DNA of 64,000 nt from Aureispira sp964404215 (GTDB lineage Bacteria > Bacteroidota > Bacteroidia > Chitinophagales > Saprospiraceae): assembly GCA_964404215.1 (NCBI GenBank), contig CAYOJF010000010.1, forward strand, positions 3,922 through 67,921, read 5' to 3'. The first letter of the stretch is position 1. Every line of letters starts with the position of its first letter. Below are positions 1 to 8,533 of the stretch, piece after piece. Made by a program: the position numbers and the translations under genes. The notes below the pieces were generated by a model. The model ran no database searches, was not told the origin of the DNA, and saw nothing but the letters and a program-made list of their open reading frames with translations.

Positions 1-257
1 TTTTTGACTGACCAGCCTGCTTCTATTGGTGTTTGTGTGTGATTGACCAAATTGGACAAAATTACTTTGTTTTTGACATAAGGCTTACCTAACCATAGCT
101 TAGGAGATACAATAGGATGAAACTGCGATAAACTGGATAGCCCAAATTTAGACCCTGGGACATCTTCCTGCCCTGCCAGTGCTATTTTAGCTTGTTTCAT
201 TCTGGTTTTGAAGGGAGACAACCCTAGTACTTCTCCAAAAAACTTTAGTCGTTTCAT
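1..257 (-). CDS. N-terminal part of an unrecognised protein, cut by the window edge
   Basis: On the minus strand an ATG at 255-257 opens a frame with no stop for 85 codons down to base 1. The product begins MKRLKFFGEVLGLSPFKTR and is basic at first, with no signal peptide or membrane segment. The start lies 9 bp after the stop of the SGNH hydrolase, so it is probably the third gene of an operon with that gene and the AlkC-like gene. Coding nature is supported by the uninterrupted frame and tight spacing. I do not recognise the family from this N-terminal piece. Confidence 0.7.
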   Translation of the reverse strand, partial: MKRLKFFGEVLGLSPFKTRMKQAKIALAGQEDVPGSKFGLSSLSQFHPIVSPKLWLGKPYVKNKVILSNLVNHTQTPIEAGWSVK

Positions 258-266
258 AGCTATGTA

Positions 267-1031
267 TTATAATTTAGAATAGATAAAATTGGCAAAGTCT
301 TTTGCCCAAATTTGATAGGTCAATAAAGAGGGGTGTACCCCATCGCTAAAAAAATCTTTTGGATTGCCTGCTATATTCCACCTTTTTTGCCATATATCTA
401 GCTGGATAACTTCTGCATTGTAATGCCAATTAGAGTGATTGTCCGTTAGGGAGATTAGTTCTTTGCCAAAAAGCTCCACCAAATTACCAATAGAAAACTT
501 AATTAAGCGAGTAAAAGCAGGAAATTCTTTAATGGGAGGCATGTTCAGAATTCCAATTGGCGTATCTGGAAAATATTGTTCCAAAATAATTAAGAGCTGT
601 TTCATTTCCTTCCTAAAGTTAGTAGGATTTCCTAACTCAAATGCATTGTTTCCACCTAAACCAATGACAATTAAGTCAGGTTTTTTATCTAAAATCTTAG
701 GAATCAATCGTTTCCTTACTTTTCGAACAGTGTAACCACTTTTGGCAACTACTTCCCAATTGATATTGTATTGTGTCTTTTCGGCTAACTCTTTTGCCAA
801 AGTCCCAACAAATCCATCCTCATGTGTTACGGCACCTACCCCAGCCATAGTACTCTCTCCGATTGCCAAAAGGTTGAAATCTTGATGGGCGTTCGTGATG
901 AATACACGACCAAAAGGAATTTTTGCCTCTGGTAGAGCAGGGATTTTTTTTCTAATTTGTTTACCTTGCCAGTACAGTAAAGGTAGTAAGGGAATCGTAA
1001 TTATCGCTCCCAGTAGGTATCTACTATTCAT
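267..1031 (-). CDS. SGNH/GDSL-type hydrolase, membrane-anchored
   Basis: A 254-residue protein of the SGNH hydrolase (GDSL esterase/lipase-like) superfamily, likely an esterase or deacylase on the outer face of the inner membrane. Residues about 5-20 form one hydrophobic segment followed by a lysine-rich stretch, so it is probably anchored rather than released. Block I is GES with the nucleophile Ser60, block III is GLGGNN (Asn about 128), and block V is SDGVHP with Asp230 and His233 completing the triad. The start is an ATG 5 bp downstream of the AlkC-like gene's stop, and the next gene follows after 9 bp, so the three look co-transcribed. The substrate cannot be told from sequence. Confidence 0.85.
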   Translation of the reverse strand: MNSRYLLGAIITIPLLPLLYWQGKQIRKKIPALPEAKIPFGRVFITNAHQDFNLLAIGESTMAGVGAVTHEDGFVGTLAKELAEKTQYNINWEVVAKSGYTVRKVRKRLIPKILDKKPDLIVIGLGGNNAFELGNPTNFRKEMKQLLIILEQYFPDTPIGILNMPPIKEFPAFTRLIKFSIGNLVELFGKELISLTDNHSNWHYNAEVIQLDIWQKRWNIAGNPKDFFSDGVHPSLLTYQIWAKDFANFIYSKL

Positions 1032-1036
1032 TGCTC

Positions 1037-2155
1037 TTAGTTAGTTACGTCAAACTCTAGTCTTTCCAATTCGTTTCCATTGATCACTAACGCTACTTGA
1101 TGTAGCCCTGCATGATATTTTCTAGTAGAAATAATCTTGAAGGATTGTCTTCGTTCTACCCTAGTTGCACTATGAGGTGCATATTCCTTTTCACTGATTT
1201 TAAATACCTTTCTGGAAAGCGTTCCATTTGCTTTATGATAATAAATAGCATATTCTAATCGAATTTTCAGAGCAATAGTTGCTAAATTTTTTAGCTCGAA
1301 TTGAAAAACTAAATAATCCCCCACTTCAACTGTAGGCGTATCAATTTGCACATTTTCTACCAAAATTTGGTCAATCGCCCCAAAACCAAATAACTGCATC
1401 AAAGATTGATTTCCTGCTTTGAGTAATGTACGACAAGCATGCTTAACGACCCAATCAATCTCTTTTTGGTAGCCATACCAATCATGAGCAATTTTTACGA
1501 CCAGTTCTGGATGATCTTTTGAAATATCATTTAGGTTATTAGCTACACTCCTCCTGACGGACTCTGATGGATCTCCTTTCAGACGATTCAACATGGATAA
1601 CAATGGAGTAGGATCTTTTTTAAGAGCAGGTAATGCTGCTCCCCAAGGCAATCTAGGACGAAATCCCTCACTAGACAATCGCCTTACCATAGGTGCCTTA
1701 TGTTTAGACCATTCCTCCATTTGTTGTTGCATTACAGTAGGATATTTCATAATAAATGGACGCACCGCAAATTCTGCACTCACAAAAACAGTAATTTCCT
1801 CTAAGGCAGCTATAGACAATTCGTAATCATCTATACCATAATAGGCTACAAAATCAGGTAAAAAAAGGTACTCAATAGTATGTTCCTCTACTCCATTGGT
1901 TTGTACTTCTCGTAACAATCTCAATAAAAAATCTATTTGCTGAGCATAAGTTCGCCCTGCTAGAACTGTTCCCAGAGATGTTGTAATATGCCTCATCCGT
2001 TGTTTGAGCTCTAATTCCTCCCATGGATATTGTTGAATACATTGGAGCAGATCCTTGCCTTCTATATCTGGATCTATTGCTTTTATATTGATGAGGAATT
2101 TTTCAAAAAAAGCCTCATTGTATAAATATTTTAATGGTGTTGCCATATCTATCAT
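1037..2155 (-). CDS. AlkC-like DNA alkylation repair glycosylase (HEAT-like repeats plus C-terminal Ig-like region)
   Basis: 372 residues matching the AlkC branch of the AlkC/AlkD DNA glycosylases, which excise alkylated bases such as 3-methylcytosine and 3-methyladenine. The conserved core is visible as RRLSSEGFRPRLPWG followed by a block with RRSVANNLNDISKDHPE, both characteristic of the HEAT-like repeat array. After about residue 265 the sequence turns beta-rich, fitting the Ig-like domain known for some AlkC enzymes and tied to their 3-methylcytosine activity. Two ATGs, at 2155 and three codons later, are both possible; I keep the first. It heads the operon with the SGNH hydrolase, although no functional link between the two is apparent. 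Confidence 0.82.
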   Translation of the reverse strand: MIDMATPLKYLYNEAFFEKFLINIKAIDPDIEGKDLLQCIQQYPWEELELKQRMRHITTSLGTVLAGRTYAQQIDFLLRLLREVQTNGVEEHTIEYLFLPDFVAYYGIDDYELSIAALEEITVFVSAEFAVRPFIMKYPTVMQQQMEEWSKHKAPMVRRLSSEGFRPRLPWGAALPALKKDPTPLLSMLNRLKGDPSESVRRSVANNLNDISKDHPELVVKIAHDWYGYQKEIDWVVKHACRTLLKAGNQSLMQLFGFGAIDQILVENVQIDTPTVEVGDYLVFQFELKNLATIALKIRLEYAIYYHKANGTLSRKVFKISEKEYAPHSATRVERRQSFKIISTRKYHAGLHQVALVINGNELERLEFDVTN

Positions 2156-2194
2156 TTATCGAATTCTTCAAAACTTAAGTAACCCATTTAGACA

Positions 2195-2230
2195 AAATGA
2201 GCCATCCCTAACATTAGGAACGGCTCATTT
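2195..2230 (-). terminator. Intrinsic terminator after the fatty acid desaturase
   Basis: AAATGAGCC (2195-2203) pairs with GGCTCATTT (2222-2230) across an 18-nt loop. On the minus strand the stem is followed by a short T tract. It lies just beyond the desaturase stop and just upstream of the AlkC-like gene, separating the two units. Confidence 0.65.
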
Positions 2231-2254
2231 CTATACCTCTATTTCTATTACTTG

Positions 2255-3199
2255 TTAGTTCGCTACAGCAGTCCCTTTATGTTGAGCTGCTTGCTGCATT
2301 CCATGCTCTTTTGCTTTACGCTCCAAACGCATAGATGAAGTCAATTTTTTACGAGCAAAAAGAGGTCCTAATATGTACTGCTTGAATACATATCCCCAGA
2401 AATATTTTTCATTCAAAGAAGGATCAATCTTGTCTGCTACTTTAGCATGTGCTTCAGGAGTTAAACTCCAGTGTAGGTTAGCATTCATGTGGTGTACAGT
2501 ATGAAATCCATTATTAAACAAACAGAAGTTCAGTGAGCCAAATCCAGTTCCTACAATATTACGTGAGTGGTTAAACTCTGACTCTTCATCAGCATGTACA
2601 TGTTGGATATAGTTGAATACGACCACCGAGTACAATGAAAATTGTTGTGGAATCACAACTAGTATCAATGCTGCTACCCAATTAAGATATAAAAAAGTAC
2701 CAATCCACGCTGCTATCGCTGCAATCTGTACAATACATAACCAAAAATCACCACGATTTTTTCTGTAACGCTCTTGCAAATACTCTCTAATAGCAATCCC
2801 TTGGTAGTAGTTACTTACAGCAGGGTAAGTTAACAGAACCCAAAGTTTATTACTTTCTGAGTATCGATAAGTTTTGGTGTAATCTGGCTCTTTGTTATTG
2901 TGTTTATGATGATTTCTATTGTGTGTAGGAATCCAAGCAAATACTGGTGTTCCATAAAAAAATGACAACCACAATTCCATCACACGATTCATAGGCTCTG
3001 ACTTGAACATAGAAACATGCATTGTATTGTGTGCAATAACCGAAACTGTCACTGCCATGAATAAATGCCATACATAAAAACCAGCCCATGCGGCTGTACC
3101 TAATTCCCAGCTATCCCATGTAGTCCACATAAACACAAACAATGATGTTGTGATGACCATGAACAATAGGGTTTTCAAATCTGCTGTATACTTCAACAT
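2255..3199 (-). CDS. Membrane fatty acid desaturase
   Basis: Integral-membrane diiron desaturase of 314 residues that introduces a double bond into acyl chains. Three histidine boxes are present: HNTMH (residues 57-61), HNRNHHKH (from 93) and HTVHH near residue 230, with hydrophobic segments before and between them. The reading frame extends 12 codons further upstream to a TTG, but the ATG at 3197-3199 is preceded by the A-rich leader usual in this phylum and starts at MLKYTADLK, so I use it. Regiospecificity cannot be inferred. A long AT-rich intergenic region lies upstream and a terminator downstream, so it is probably monocistronic. Confidence 0.88.
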   Translation of the reverse strand: MLKYTADLKTLLFMVITTSLFVFMWTTWDSWELGTAAWAGFYVWHLFMAVTVSVIAHNTMHVSMFKSEPMNRVMELWLSFFYGTPVFAWIPTHNRNHHKHNNKEPDYTKTYRYSESNKLWVLLTYPAVSNYYQGIAIREYLQERYRKNRGDFWLCIVQIAAIAAWIGTFLYLNWVAALILVVIPQQFSLYSVVVFNYIQHVHADEESEFNHSRNIVGTGFGSLNFCLFNNGFHTVHHMNANLHWSLTPEAHAKVADKIDPSLNEKYFWGYVFKQYILGPLFARKKLTSSMRLERKAKEHGMQQAAQHKGTAVAN

Positions 3200-3538
3200 T
3201 TTAATATATTTTTTTGTTAGAAAAAGTCCGACCAAAAAAGCTGTTGCTTTTAAGCACTGTAAAAGTACTAAGTTTTGACTGAAATTTATCTATTTTCAGG
3301 TACTTAAAAAAAACACAAAAAATACAAACCACTGATTATCAACAAAGTGCATTCAGAGGTATTTTTAGTTAAGAACTTTATTTAGTAGATTTGCATTTTT
3401 AATAGGTATATATTTTGTTATTCGCATAATTATAACATCTGTTCAATTTTTCATTCATTACTTTTTTTAGAGCAGTCGGACAAAAAGAATTGTACGATAA
3501 AAAGATTAGTTTTAATGCTCAATTAATTTAATACCTTA
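3200..3538. other. Intergenic DNA upstream of the desaturase, no gene seen
   Basis: This very AT-rich stretch must hold the promoter of the desaturase on the minus strand. No exact TAnnTTTG box was found. No open frame, RNA gene or long inverted repeat is convincing. The short element at 3539-3714 fills the rest of the gap to plsC. Confidence 0.5.
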
Positions 3539-3714
3539 GAGGATGTTTAAGAATTAACTTCAAGCTGCAAATGCTTGATTTAGAATTTTATGACACCTTT
3601 TTTGAGTCGTGATAGCTAAGGCTATCAAACTCAAAAAGAGGCTTATTAAATCCAAAATCAATTCATTTTCGCCCAAATCGTTGATTTGAAAGAACTTAAT
3701 TTTTAAACATGCTC
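3539..3714. repeat. Type A inverted-repeat element, full copy (176 bp)
   Basis: The ends GAGGATGTTTAAGAATTAAC and, on the other strand, GAGCATGTTTAAAAATTAAG match at 17 of 20 bases. They are flanked on both sides by TTA (3536-3538 and 3715-3717), as expected of a 3-bp target duplication. Inside is the palindrome GATAGCTAAGGCTATC (3611-3626). It has no coding capacity. The same ends and flanking TTA occur at 34426-34460 and 48741-48964. It behaves like a miniature inverted-repeat transposable element. It ends 54 bp before the plsC start, so it may affect plsC transcription. Confidence 0.78.
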
Positions 3715-3768
3715 TTACTGAAATTGAATAGATCTACTACCATCCTCTAATTAAAATACAATTATAAT

Positions 3769-4566
3769 ATGTCTCCATTTAGAATAGATAATCTTTCTGC
3801 TCCCACAAGAATGATGATTTTGACCATGCAACGATTTTGGTTTATTTGGTGTTCTTTTGTCTTCTTAGCAACAGGATTAGGGGCCTTAGGTTTTTATATG
3901 CTCATCTTTAATTTATTTGAGCGAGAAAAAGCGACTCAATATACTTATATCGTCACTAAATGGTGGGGCAAAATTCTACTTGCCTTCATGCTCGTACGAG
4001 TTACGAGTGAAGGAACAGAACACCTTCAAGAAGAAAACTCTTGTGTCATTGTTAGCAATCATCTATCCATGTGTGACATTCCTGTTTGTATGGCAACCTC
4101 TCCTACCAACTTTTCTTTTTTAGCAAAAAAAGAAGCCGATCGAGTACCTGTTGTAGGTTACTTAGCCCGTAATATGCATGTCTATGTCGACCGTAAAAGC
4201 AAACAAAGCCGCAAGGAGACTGCAGAACGCATGCAACAGCACTTATATAATGGAAATTCTATACTGATTTATCCAGAAGGAACTAGAAATACCTCTGAAG
4301 ATCCACTCAATAGTTTTTATGATGGGGCATTCAAATTAGCTATAGAAACTCAAAAACCATTGGTTATTACGACGATTTGTGGATCTCAAAAAATATCTAC
4401 TCCTAAACACCCTTTTAGAGCGAGTCCAGCTTGGGTGCACACCATTTGGGAAGAGCCAATTTCAACCGTTGGGATGACACTAGAAGACATTCCTCGTCTA
4501 AAAGAAATTACCCGTGCTCGAATGATTGGTAACTTGGAAGGCTACTATGCAGAGTACCCTGCATAG
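3769..4566 (+). CDS. plsC: 1-acyl-sn-glycerol-3-phosphate acyltransferase
   Basis: 265-residue PlsC-family acyltransferase, which puts the second acyl chain on lysophosphatidic acid to make phosphatidic acid at the inner membrane. The catalytic HX4D motif is NHLSMCD (His98, Asp103), and the phosphate-binding motif is YPEGTR (Glu170-Arg173). A hydrophobic segment at about 22-48 anchors the N-terminus. The first ATG at 3769 is used; a second at residue 15 is less likely because the frame is well conserved in character from the start. The gene stands alone, converging on the lipoprotein on the other strand. Confidence 0.9.
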   Translation: MSPFRIDNLSAPTRMMILTMQRFWFIWCSFVFLATGLGALGFYMLIFNLFEREKATQYTYIVTKWWGKILLAFMLVRVTSEGTEHLQEENSCVIVSNHLSMCDIPVCMATSPTNFSFLAKKEADRVPVVGYLARNMHVYVDRKSKQSRKETAERMQQHLYNGNSILIYPEGTRNTSEDPLNSFYDGAFKLAIETQKPLVITTICGSQKISTPKHPFRASPAWVHTIWEEPISTVGMTLEDIPRLKEITRARMIGNLEGYYAEYPA

Positions 4567-4607
4567 TGAAATAGACATCTCAACTTCTAGATTAACCTAC
4601 AATAAAA

Positions 4608-5484
4608 TTATTGCTCATCTGGAAAGAAGTCTGGATCTTGAAAAAAACAGTCTTGACAGCCATTATAAATACTATCTAAGCAAAATTCCCATTTACTTTT
4701 AGTCCTATTAATAGTTAGTTCTGTTTCTCTATAATCCTCAACTGTACAATCCTCTATTATTAAAAAATTATTATAATTGCGTACCATCCTGTCTTCCTCT
4801 ATATTATAGAACTTTATAGAGTCTTCCAGTAGATCTAAATGTAAAAAATCTAAAAACCCATCATAATTAAAATCACCTAAATAATTGGGACTACTTCTAA
4901 GTATAGAACCTTTGTGATTTAAACAGAATGTGTTTTCTATTTTTTTATCTTGTATTTCGAATAAAAATACCCAGAAGTATTTATGAACGCCCATTCTTTT
5001 TATGTCATCTATTTGGATTAGTATATACTTCTTATCATTTTGTTCTAATTCAATTTTATATATAGCATTTACTATAGGATCTATATAAGAAATACTATTA
5101 TTAGTACTTTTATTTATCCATTCTACTAGGTTAAATTCCCTTTCTAATACATAGATCTTCTCTATACCTTGATATTTAGAATCACCTCTACAATCATCAT
5201 TAATGATACTCTTCCCTATTACAAACTCCTCATTCAATTGATACCTATACTCTTTACATATATCATTATATGGATTAATATTTTTCGCCCACAATAGTTT
5301 TTTTTCAATTTGTAACTCTTCAATTAGCACATGATTACAGCTTTCGAATAAAGAAAACCCATTAAAGCATATATTTTTACTGAATTCCTTTAATGCTATT
5401 CTTTAGAGGTTCTGACTTTTTTTGATCAAAACACGAAAGTGCTACTGAAGAAAAGATAAATAAAATTATTATTGACTTTTCCAT
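4608..5484 (-). pseudogene. Lipoprotein gene interrupted by a single-base frameshift
   Basis: An intact frame of about 240 codons ends at 4608, but its earliest start is a weak GTG at 5330. Upstream, an ATG at 5484 encodes a clear lipoprotein signal (MEKSIIILFIFSSVALSC) and then stops after 34 codons. The two frames join if one A is removed from the AAA in CTAAAG near 5401-5406, giving one continuous protein of about 292 residues. The main part is acidic and contains GDFNYDGFLDF, which resembles an Asp-rich FG-GAP/VCBS calcium loop. It may be a real mutation, a phase-variable site or a sequencing error in a short homopolymer. Function unknown. Confidence 0.65.
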
Positions 5485-5530
5485 GCTTTTCTTATCACTG
5501 ACAATATTTCATCAAATCATAATATCTTTC

Positions 5531-5995
5531 CTAATAGTTTAACAACGATACTACTGCCGCAGGCAAAAATAAACTAGCATCACCACCTCCTTTTAGTATT
5601 TCTCTCACTACCGTAGAGCTATAACAAGCATATTGAGGGTTCGCCATCAAAAAGAAAGATTCTACCTCCCCAATCGTAGCATTGAGATTAGCAATAGTGG
5701 TTTCGTAATCGAAGTCAGTTGAGTTACGAAGTCCTCTAATAATGAATTGAGCTCCCTTTTCTTGGCAATAGTAAGCCGTCAGTTGAGTAAAAGTATCTAC
5801 CTCAACCTTAGGACTGTCTGCAAAAGTAGCTCGTAGAAAATCCAATCGTTGCTGTTCATCAAAATAATACTTCTTAGCAGAATTAATTCCCATGGCGACA
5901 ATTACTTTATCGAACAAAGGTAATGCTCTACGAACGAGATCTTCGTGTCCTTTGGTAATGGGATCAAATGACCCAGGAAAAACGGCTATTTTCAT
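5531..5995 (-). CDS. coaD: Phosphopantetheine adenylyltransferase
   Basis: 154 residues, the usual length for CoaD, which transfers AMP from ATP to 4'-phosphopantetheine in the fourth step of coenzyme A synthesis. The nucleotidyltransferase signature GSFDPITKGH is at residues 8-17, and RGLRNSTDFDYE and SSTVVREILKGGG match the family's substrate-binding blocks. The ATG overlaps the TGA of the upstream subtilase by 4 bp (ATGA), so the two are translationally coupled. That pairing of a housekeeping gene with a secreted protease looks incidental. Confidence 0.96.
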   Translation of the reverse strand: MKIAVFPGSFDPITKGHEDLVRRALPLFDKVIVAMGINSAKKYYFDEQQRLDFLRATFADSPKVEVDTFTQLTAYYCQEKGAQFIIRGLRNSTDFDYETTIANLNATIGEVESFFLMANPQYACYSSTVVREILKGGGDASLFLPAAVVSLLNY

Positions 5996-7734
5996 TGTTT
6001 AATAATTTTAGAAACGTATTGTGTGTCTTTAGTTTGAATTTGGAATACATAAACTCCACTCGGCAAATTTGCTAGAGAAAGGCTTTGCTCTTGCTCTAAA
6101 GTAAGTTTTTTTTGCCAAACTATCTGTCCAATTGTACTTCGTAGAGTTATTTGGCTTTCGCCTAATGCATCTATCATTGTAAGATACAGTTGTTCATCAA
6201 AAGGATTAGGATAAACTTTTAATTGATTAGTACTTGCAATCTGCTCCACTCCAATAAACAAATCTGGTCGGACAAGCTGCAATGCTTTATATAAATTAAT
6301 ACGACCATGCCCCACCATATTATTGGGGATTTGGGTGGGTAATGTATTTCCACAAGTATCCACTGCCAGAATCGTATCCGCTGTCATTTCTAGTATTGTT
6401 TCGATCGAATCTACATTACCAGCCAAATTGGGCTGAGCAGAAATAAGCAATGCCACGGCTCCAGCTACGTGTGGTCCAGCCATACTAGTCCCTGAATATC
6501 GGGCATAGCCATTTCCTGGTACACAAGATTGTACGTCTCTTCCAGGAGCTACTACATTCGGTTTTAGTCTAAAACTACTATCTACAGCAACAGCTCCCCT
6601 ACTCGAAAAGCCAACCAATTCATCTGCTATGTCTGTCGCCCCAACTGTAAAACTTTCTGGATAAATAGCCGCAGGATTATTAATAGACTCACAAGATGGA
6701 CCACTATTACCTGCTGAAACTTCTATAAATACACCTGCATTTCGTAAGTTCCGTATCGCTTGTTGCATAATATGAAAATTAGAAGGATTGCACCCTTCTG
6801 AAACAGGACACCCCCATGAATTGGCAATCACATGGGGTGCCTTGCTAGGGTCTGCGTTTAGATCGTTGGTATCAGTAGGTGCAAGAAACCATTCGAAACA
6901 TTCTATATAGGTAGCTGGTGTTCCCCATCCATTATCCATATTTCGACAACCTATCCAGCTTGCTTCTGGTGCTACTCCAATTTGATTCCCCATCCCATCA
7001 TCGCCTACCATTGTCCCCATCGTATGAGTTCCATGCGAACCATCATCACAAGGGAACTTAGAATTGTATCCACAAGAATTGGAACGACTCGTGTCAAACG
7101 GAACATGAATCGCATCATGCCAGTGATAGTTATGATTTGTAGTGTCTCCTCTATACTGTTGCTTGATCGCAGGATGAAACCATTCATAACCAGTATCCTG
7201 TCCACCAATTACTACTCCTGTTCCTTTTATCTGCTGTTGCCAAAGCAAATCTGCCTTGATACGAGTGATACCCCATGTAATGGTATTAGGAGCCGCCGAA
7301 GAAGTACGACTATGATCCTGAGGTAAAGAATTATAGACCCGTGGATTTCTGATAATCTCTGCCACCATAGGTTGTTCTGCCAAAGCTCGCATTAGTTGAG
7401 CATCTCCTCGAACCAAAATACCATTGATGATATAATACGACTGAAACCATGCCTGTTCTCGCTTTAGCATTGCCACTAATTCGGTTTGTGTCTCCTCTGC
7501 TTTACTTTTCAGCAATTGGTAAACCCAAGCCCCTTTTTGTTCTTTTGTAGGCAAATCTTTCGCTCCAGCTGTATTGGCTTGTTCTTTCAAGTAAATAAAA
7601 AATTCTGTTTCGTTCTGCCGTTGAGCTTTTGCCCAATCTTCTGCATCTATTTTAGATTGCCAATTTAGATCTATCTGCCCCATCATCGACAGACTCATTC
7701 CTACAAAAAAAAGTAACCATAGTCCTTTCATCAT
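5992..7734 (-). CDS. Secreted subtilisin-like serine protease (S8) with T9SS sorting domain
   Basis: 580 residues with a signal peptide (residues 1-19), an N-terminal prodomain-like part to about 150, then a peptidase S8 domain. The triad is Asp180 (GGQDTGYEW), His234 (DGSHGTHTMG) and Ser417 (SGTSMAGPHVAG), with Asn343 as oxyanion residue (SAGNSGP). The last 85 residues form a type IX sorting domain that starts at LKVYPNPF and ends GVYVFQIQTKDTQYVSKIIKQ, so the protein should be exported through the Sec and Por systems and attached to or released from the surface. Two adjacent ATGs begin the frame. It is the first gene of a unit with coaD. Confidence 0.93.
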   Translation of the reverse strand: MMKGLWLLFFVGMSLSMMGQIDLNWQSKIDAEDWAKAQRQNETEFFIYLKEQANTAGAKDLPTKEQKGAWVYQLLKSKAEETQTELVAMLKREQAWFQSYYIINGILVRGDAQLMRALAEQPMVAEIIRNPRVYNSLPQDHSRTSSAAPNTITWGITRIKADLLWQQQIKGTGVVIGGQDTGYEWFHPAIKQQYRGDTTNHNYHWHDAIHVPFDTSRSNSCGYNSKFPCDDGSHGTHTMGTMVGDDGMGNQIGVAPEASWIGCRNMDNGWGTPATYIECFEWFLAPTDTNDLNADPSKAPHVIANSWGCPVSEGCNPSNFHIMQQAIRNLRNAGVFIEVSAGNSGPSCESINNPAAIYPESFTVGATDIADELVGFSSRGAVAVDSSFRLKPNVVAPGRDVQSCVPGNGYARYSGTSMAGPHVAGAVALLISAQPNLAGNVDSIETILEMTADTILAVDTCGNTLPTQIPNNMVGHGRINLYKALQLVRPDLFIGVEQIASTNQLKVYPNPFDEQLYLTMIDALGESQITLRSTIGQIVWQKKLTLEQEQSLSLANLPSGVYVFQIQTKDTQYVSKIIKQ

Positions 7735-7922
7735 ATATTATTTTCAATTATTTAGTGATTAAGTAGCAAGGCAGACACAAGGCTTTTCAATGATAAACGA
7801 ATGTATCCTTTGGATTAGCACTTTTTAATTTAAAATTAAATGCTTATTCATCTGCAATATTTAATTAAAAATTTGTAATATGTTATAATAACAACATTTA
7901 TAACCATTTATTTATTTAAATT

Positions 7923-8315
7923 ATGAAGTATTTTTTAGAAGCGTTTCAACGTTATGCACAATTTAGCGGGAGATCAGAACGCCCTGCTTACTGGTATTTT
8001 TTCTTATTCAATCTTATCATTTCTTATGGATTATTAGCCGTTGATTTTGGCATAGGTCTTACTTTTGGCCCTGAAGAAAGCTCTGGAATGCTTAATTCTG
8101 TTTATTCATTAGTCTCTTTAGTTCCTTCAATAGCAGTTGGTGTTAGAAGAATGCACGATATTAACAAAAGCGGTTGGTTTATACTGATTCCCCTCTACAA
8201 CATTTATTTATTAGCTCAGGAGGGAGAGAGTGGTCGCAATCAATATGGTCCAGATCCATTAGGAAATGGAGAAGACGAAGAAGATATGATGGATCATCTA
8301 GTAGCAGAAGATTAG
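7923..8315 (+). CDS. DUF805 small membrane protein
   Basis: 130 residues of the DUF805 family. The signature is visible as FSGRSERPAYWYFFLFN near the N-terminus and VRRMHDINKSGW at about 80, followed by GRNQYGPDPLG. Three or four hydrophobic segments span the inner membrane. The C-terminus is acidic. The function of DUF805 proteins is not established. It is monocistronic, with a strong terminator directly downstream. Confidence 0.88.
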   Translation: MKYFLEAFQRYAQFSGRSERPAYWYFFLFNLIISYGLLAVDFGIGLTFGPEESSGMLNSVYSLVSLVPSIAVGVRRMHDINKSGWFILIPLYNIYLLAQEGESGRNQYGPDPLGNGEDEEDMMDHLVAED

Positions 8316-8344
8316 TCCTTATTTTTACTCCAATAGGATATAAT

Positions 8345-8382
8345 ATAGCAATATAACTTTCGATAGTTATATTGCTATTTTT
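8345..8382 (+). terminator. Strong intrinsic terminator after the DUF805 gene
   Basis: A 14-bp perfect stem, ATAGCAATATAACT (8345-8358) with AGTTATATTGCTAT (8365-8378), has a 6-nt loop and runs straight into TTTTT. It is AT-rich but long. Confidence 0.85.
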
Positions 8383-8449
8383 GTTAGGGTATATAGTCAG
8401 AGTACGTTTATTTTTATCTTTTTCTGCAATTACTTATTTGTTAAAACAA

Positions 8450-8457
8450 TACTTTTG
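8450..8457 (+). promoter_or_regulatory. Possible -7 box for the WG-repeat gene
   Basis: TACTTTTG fits the Bacteroidota -7 consensus TAnnTTTG and lies 77 bp before the start codon of the WG-repeat protein. No good TTG is seen at the -33 spacing, so this is a weak call. Confidence 0.3.
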
Positions 8458-8533
8458 CTGTTTATTGGGTATTAATATTGCAAATAGAGCGTTATAAGAC
8501 GCACACGTAAGATTTTAAAACAAATAGCTATAT

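Noticed and set aside
3200..3235. TTG start 12 codons before the desaturase ATG
   Set aside because: The ATG at 3199 has a better leader and begins at the conserved N-terminus; the extension is short and unremarkable.
6982..7326. Plus-strand frame within the subtilase gene
   Set aside because: It is antisense to the catalytic domain coding sequence.
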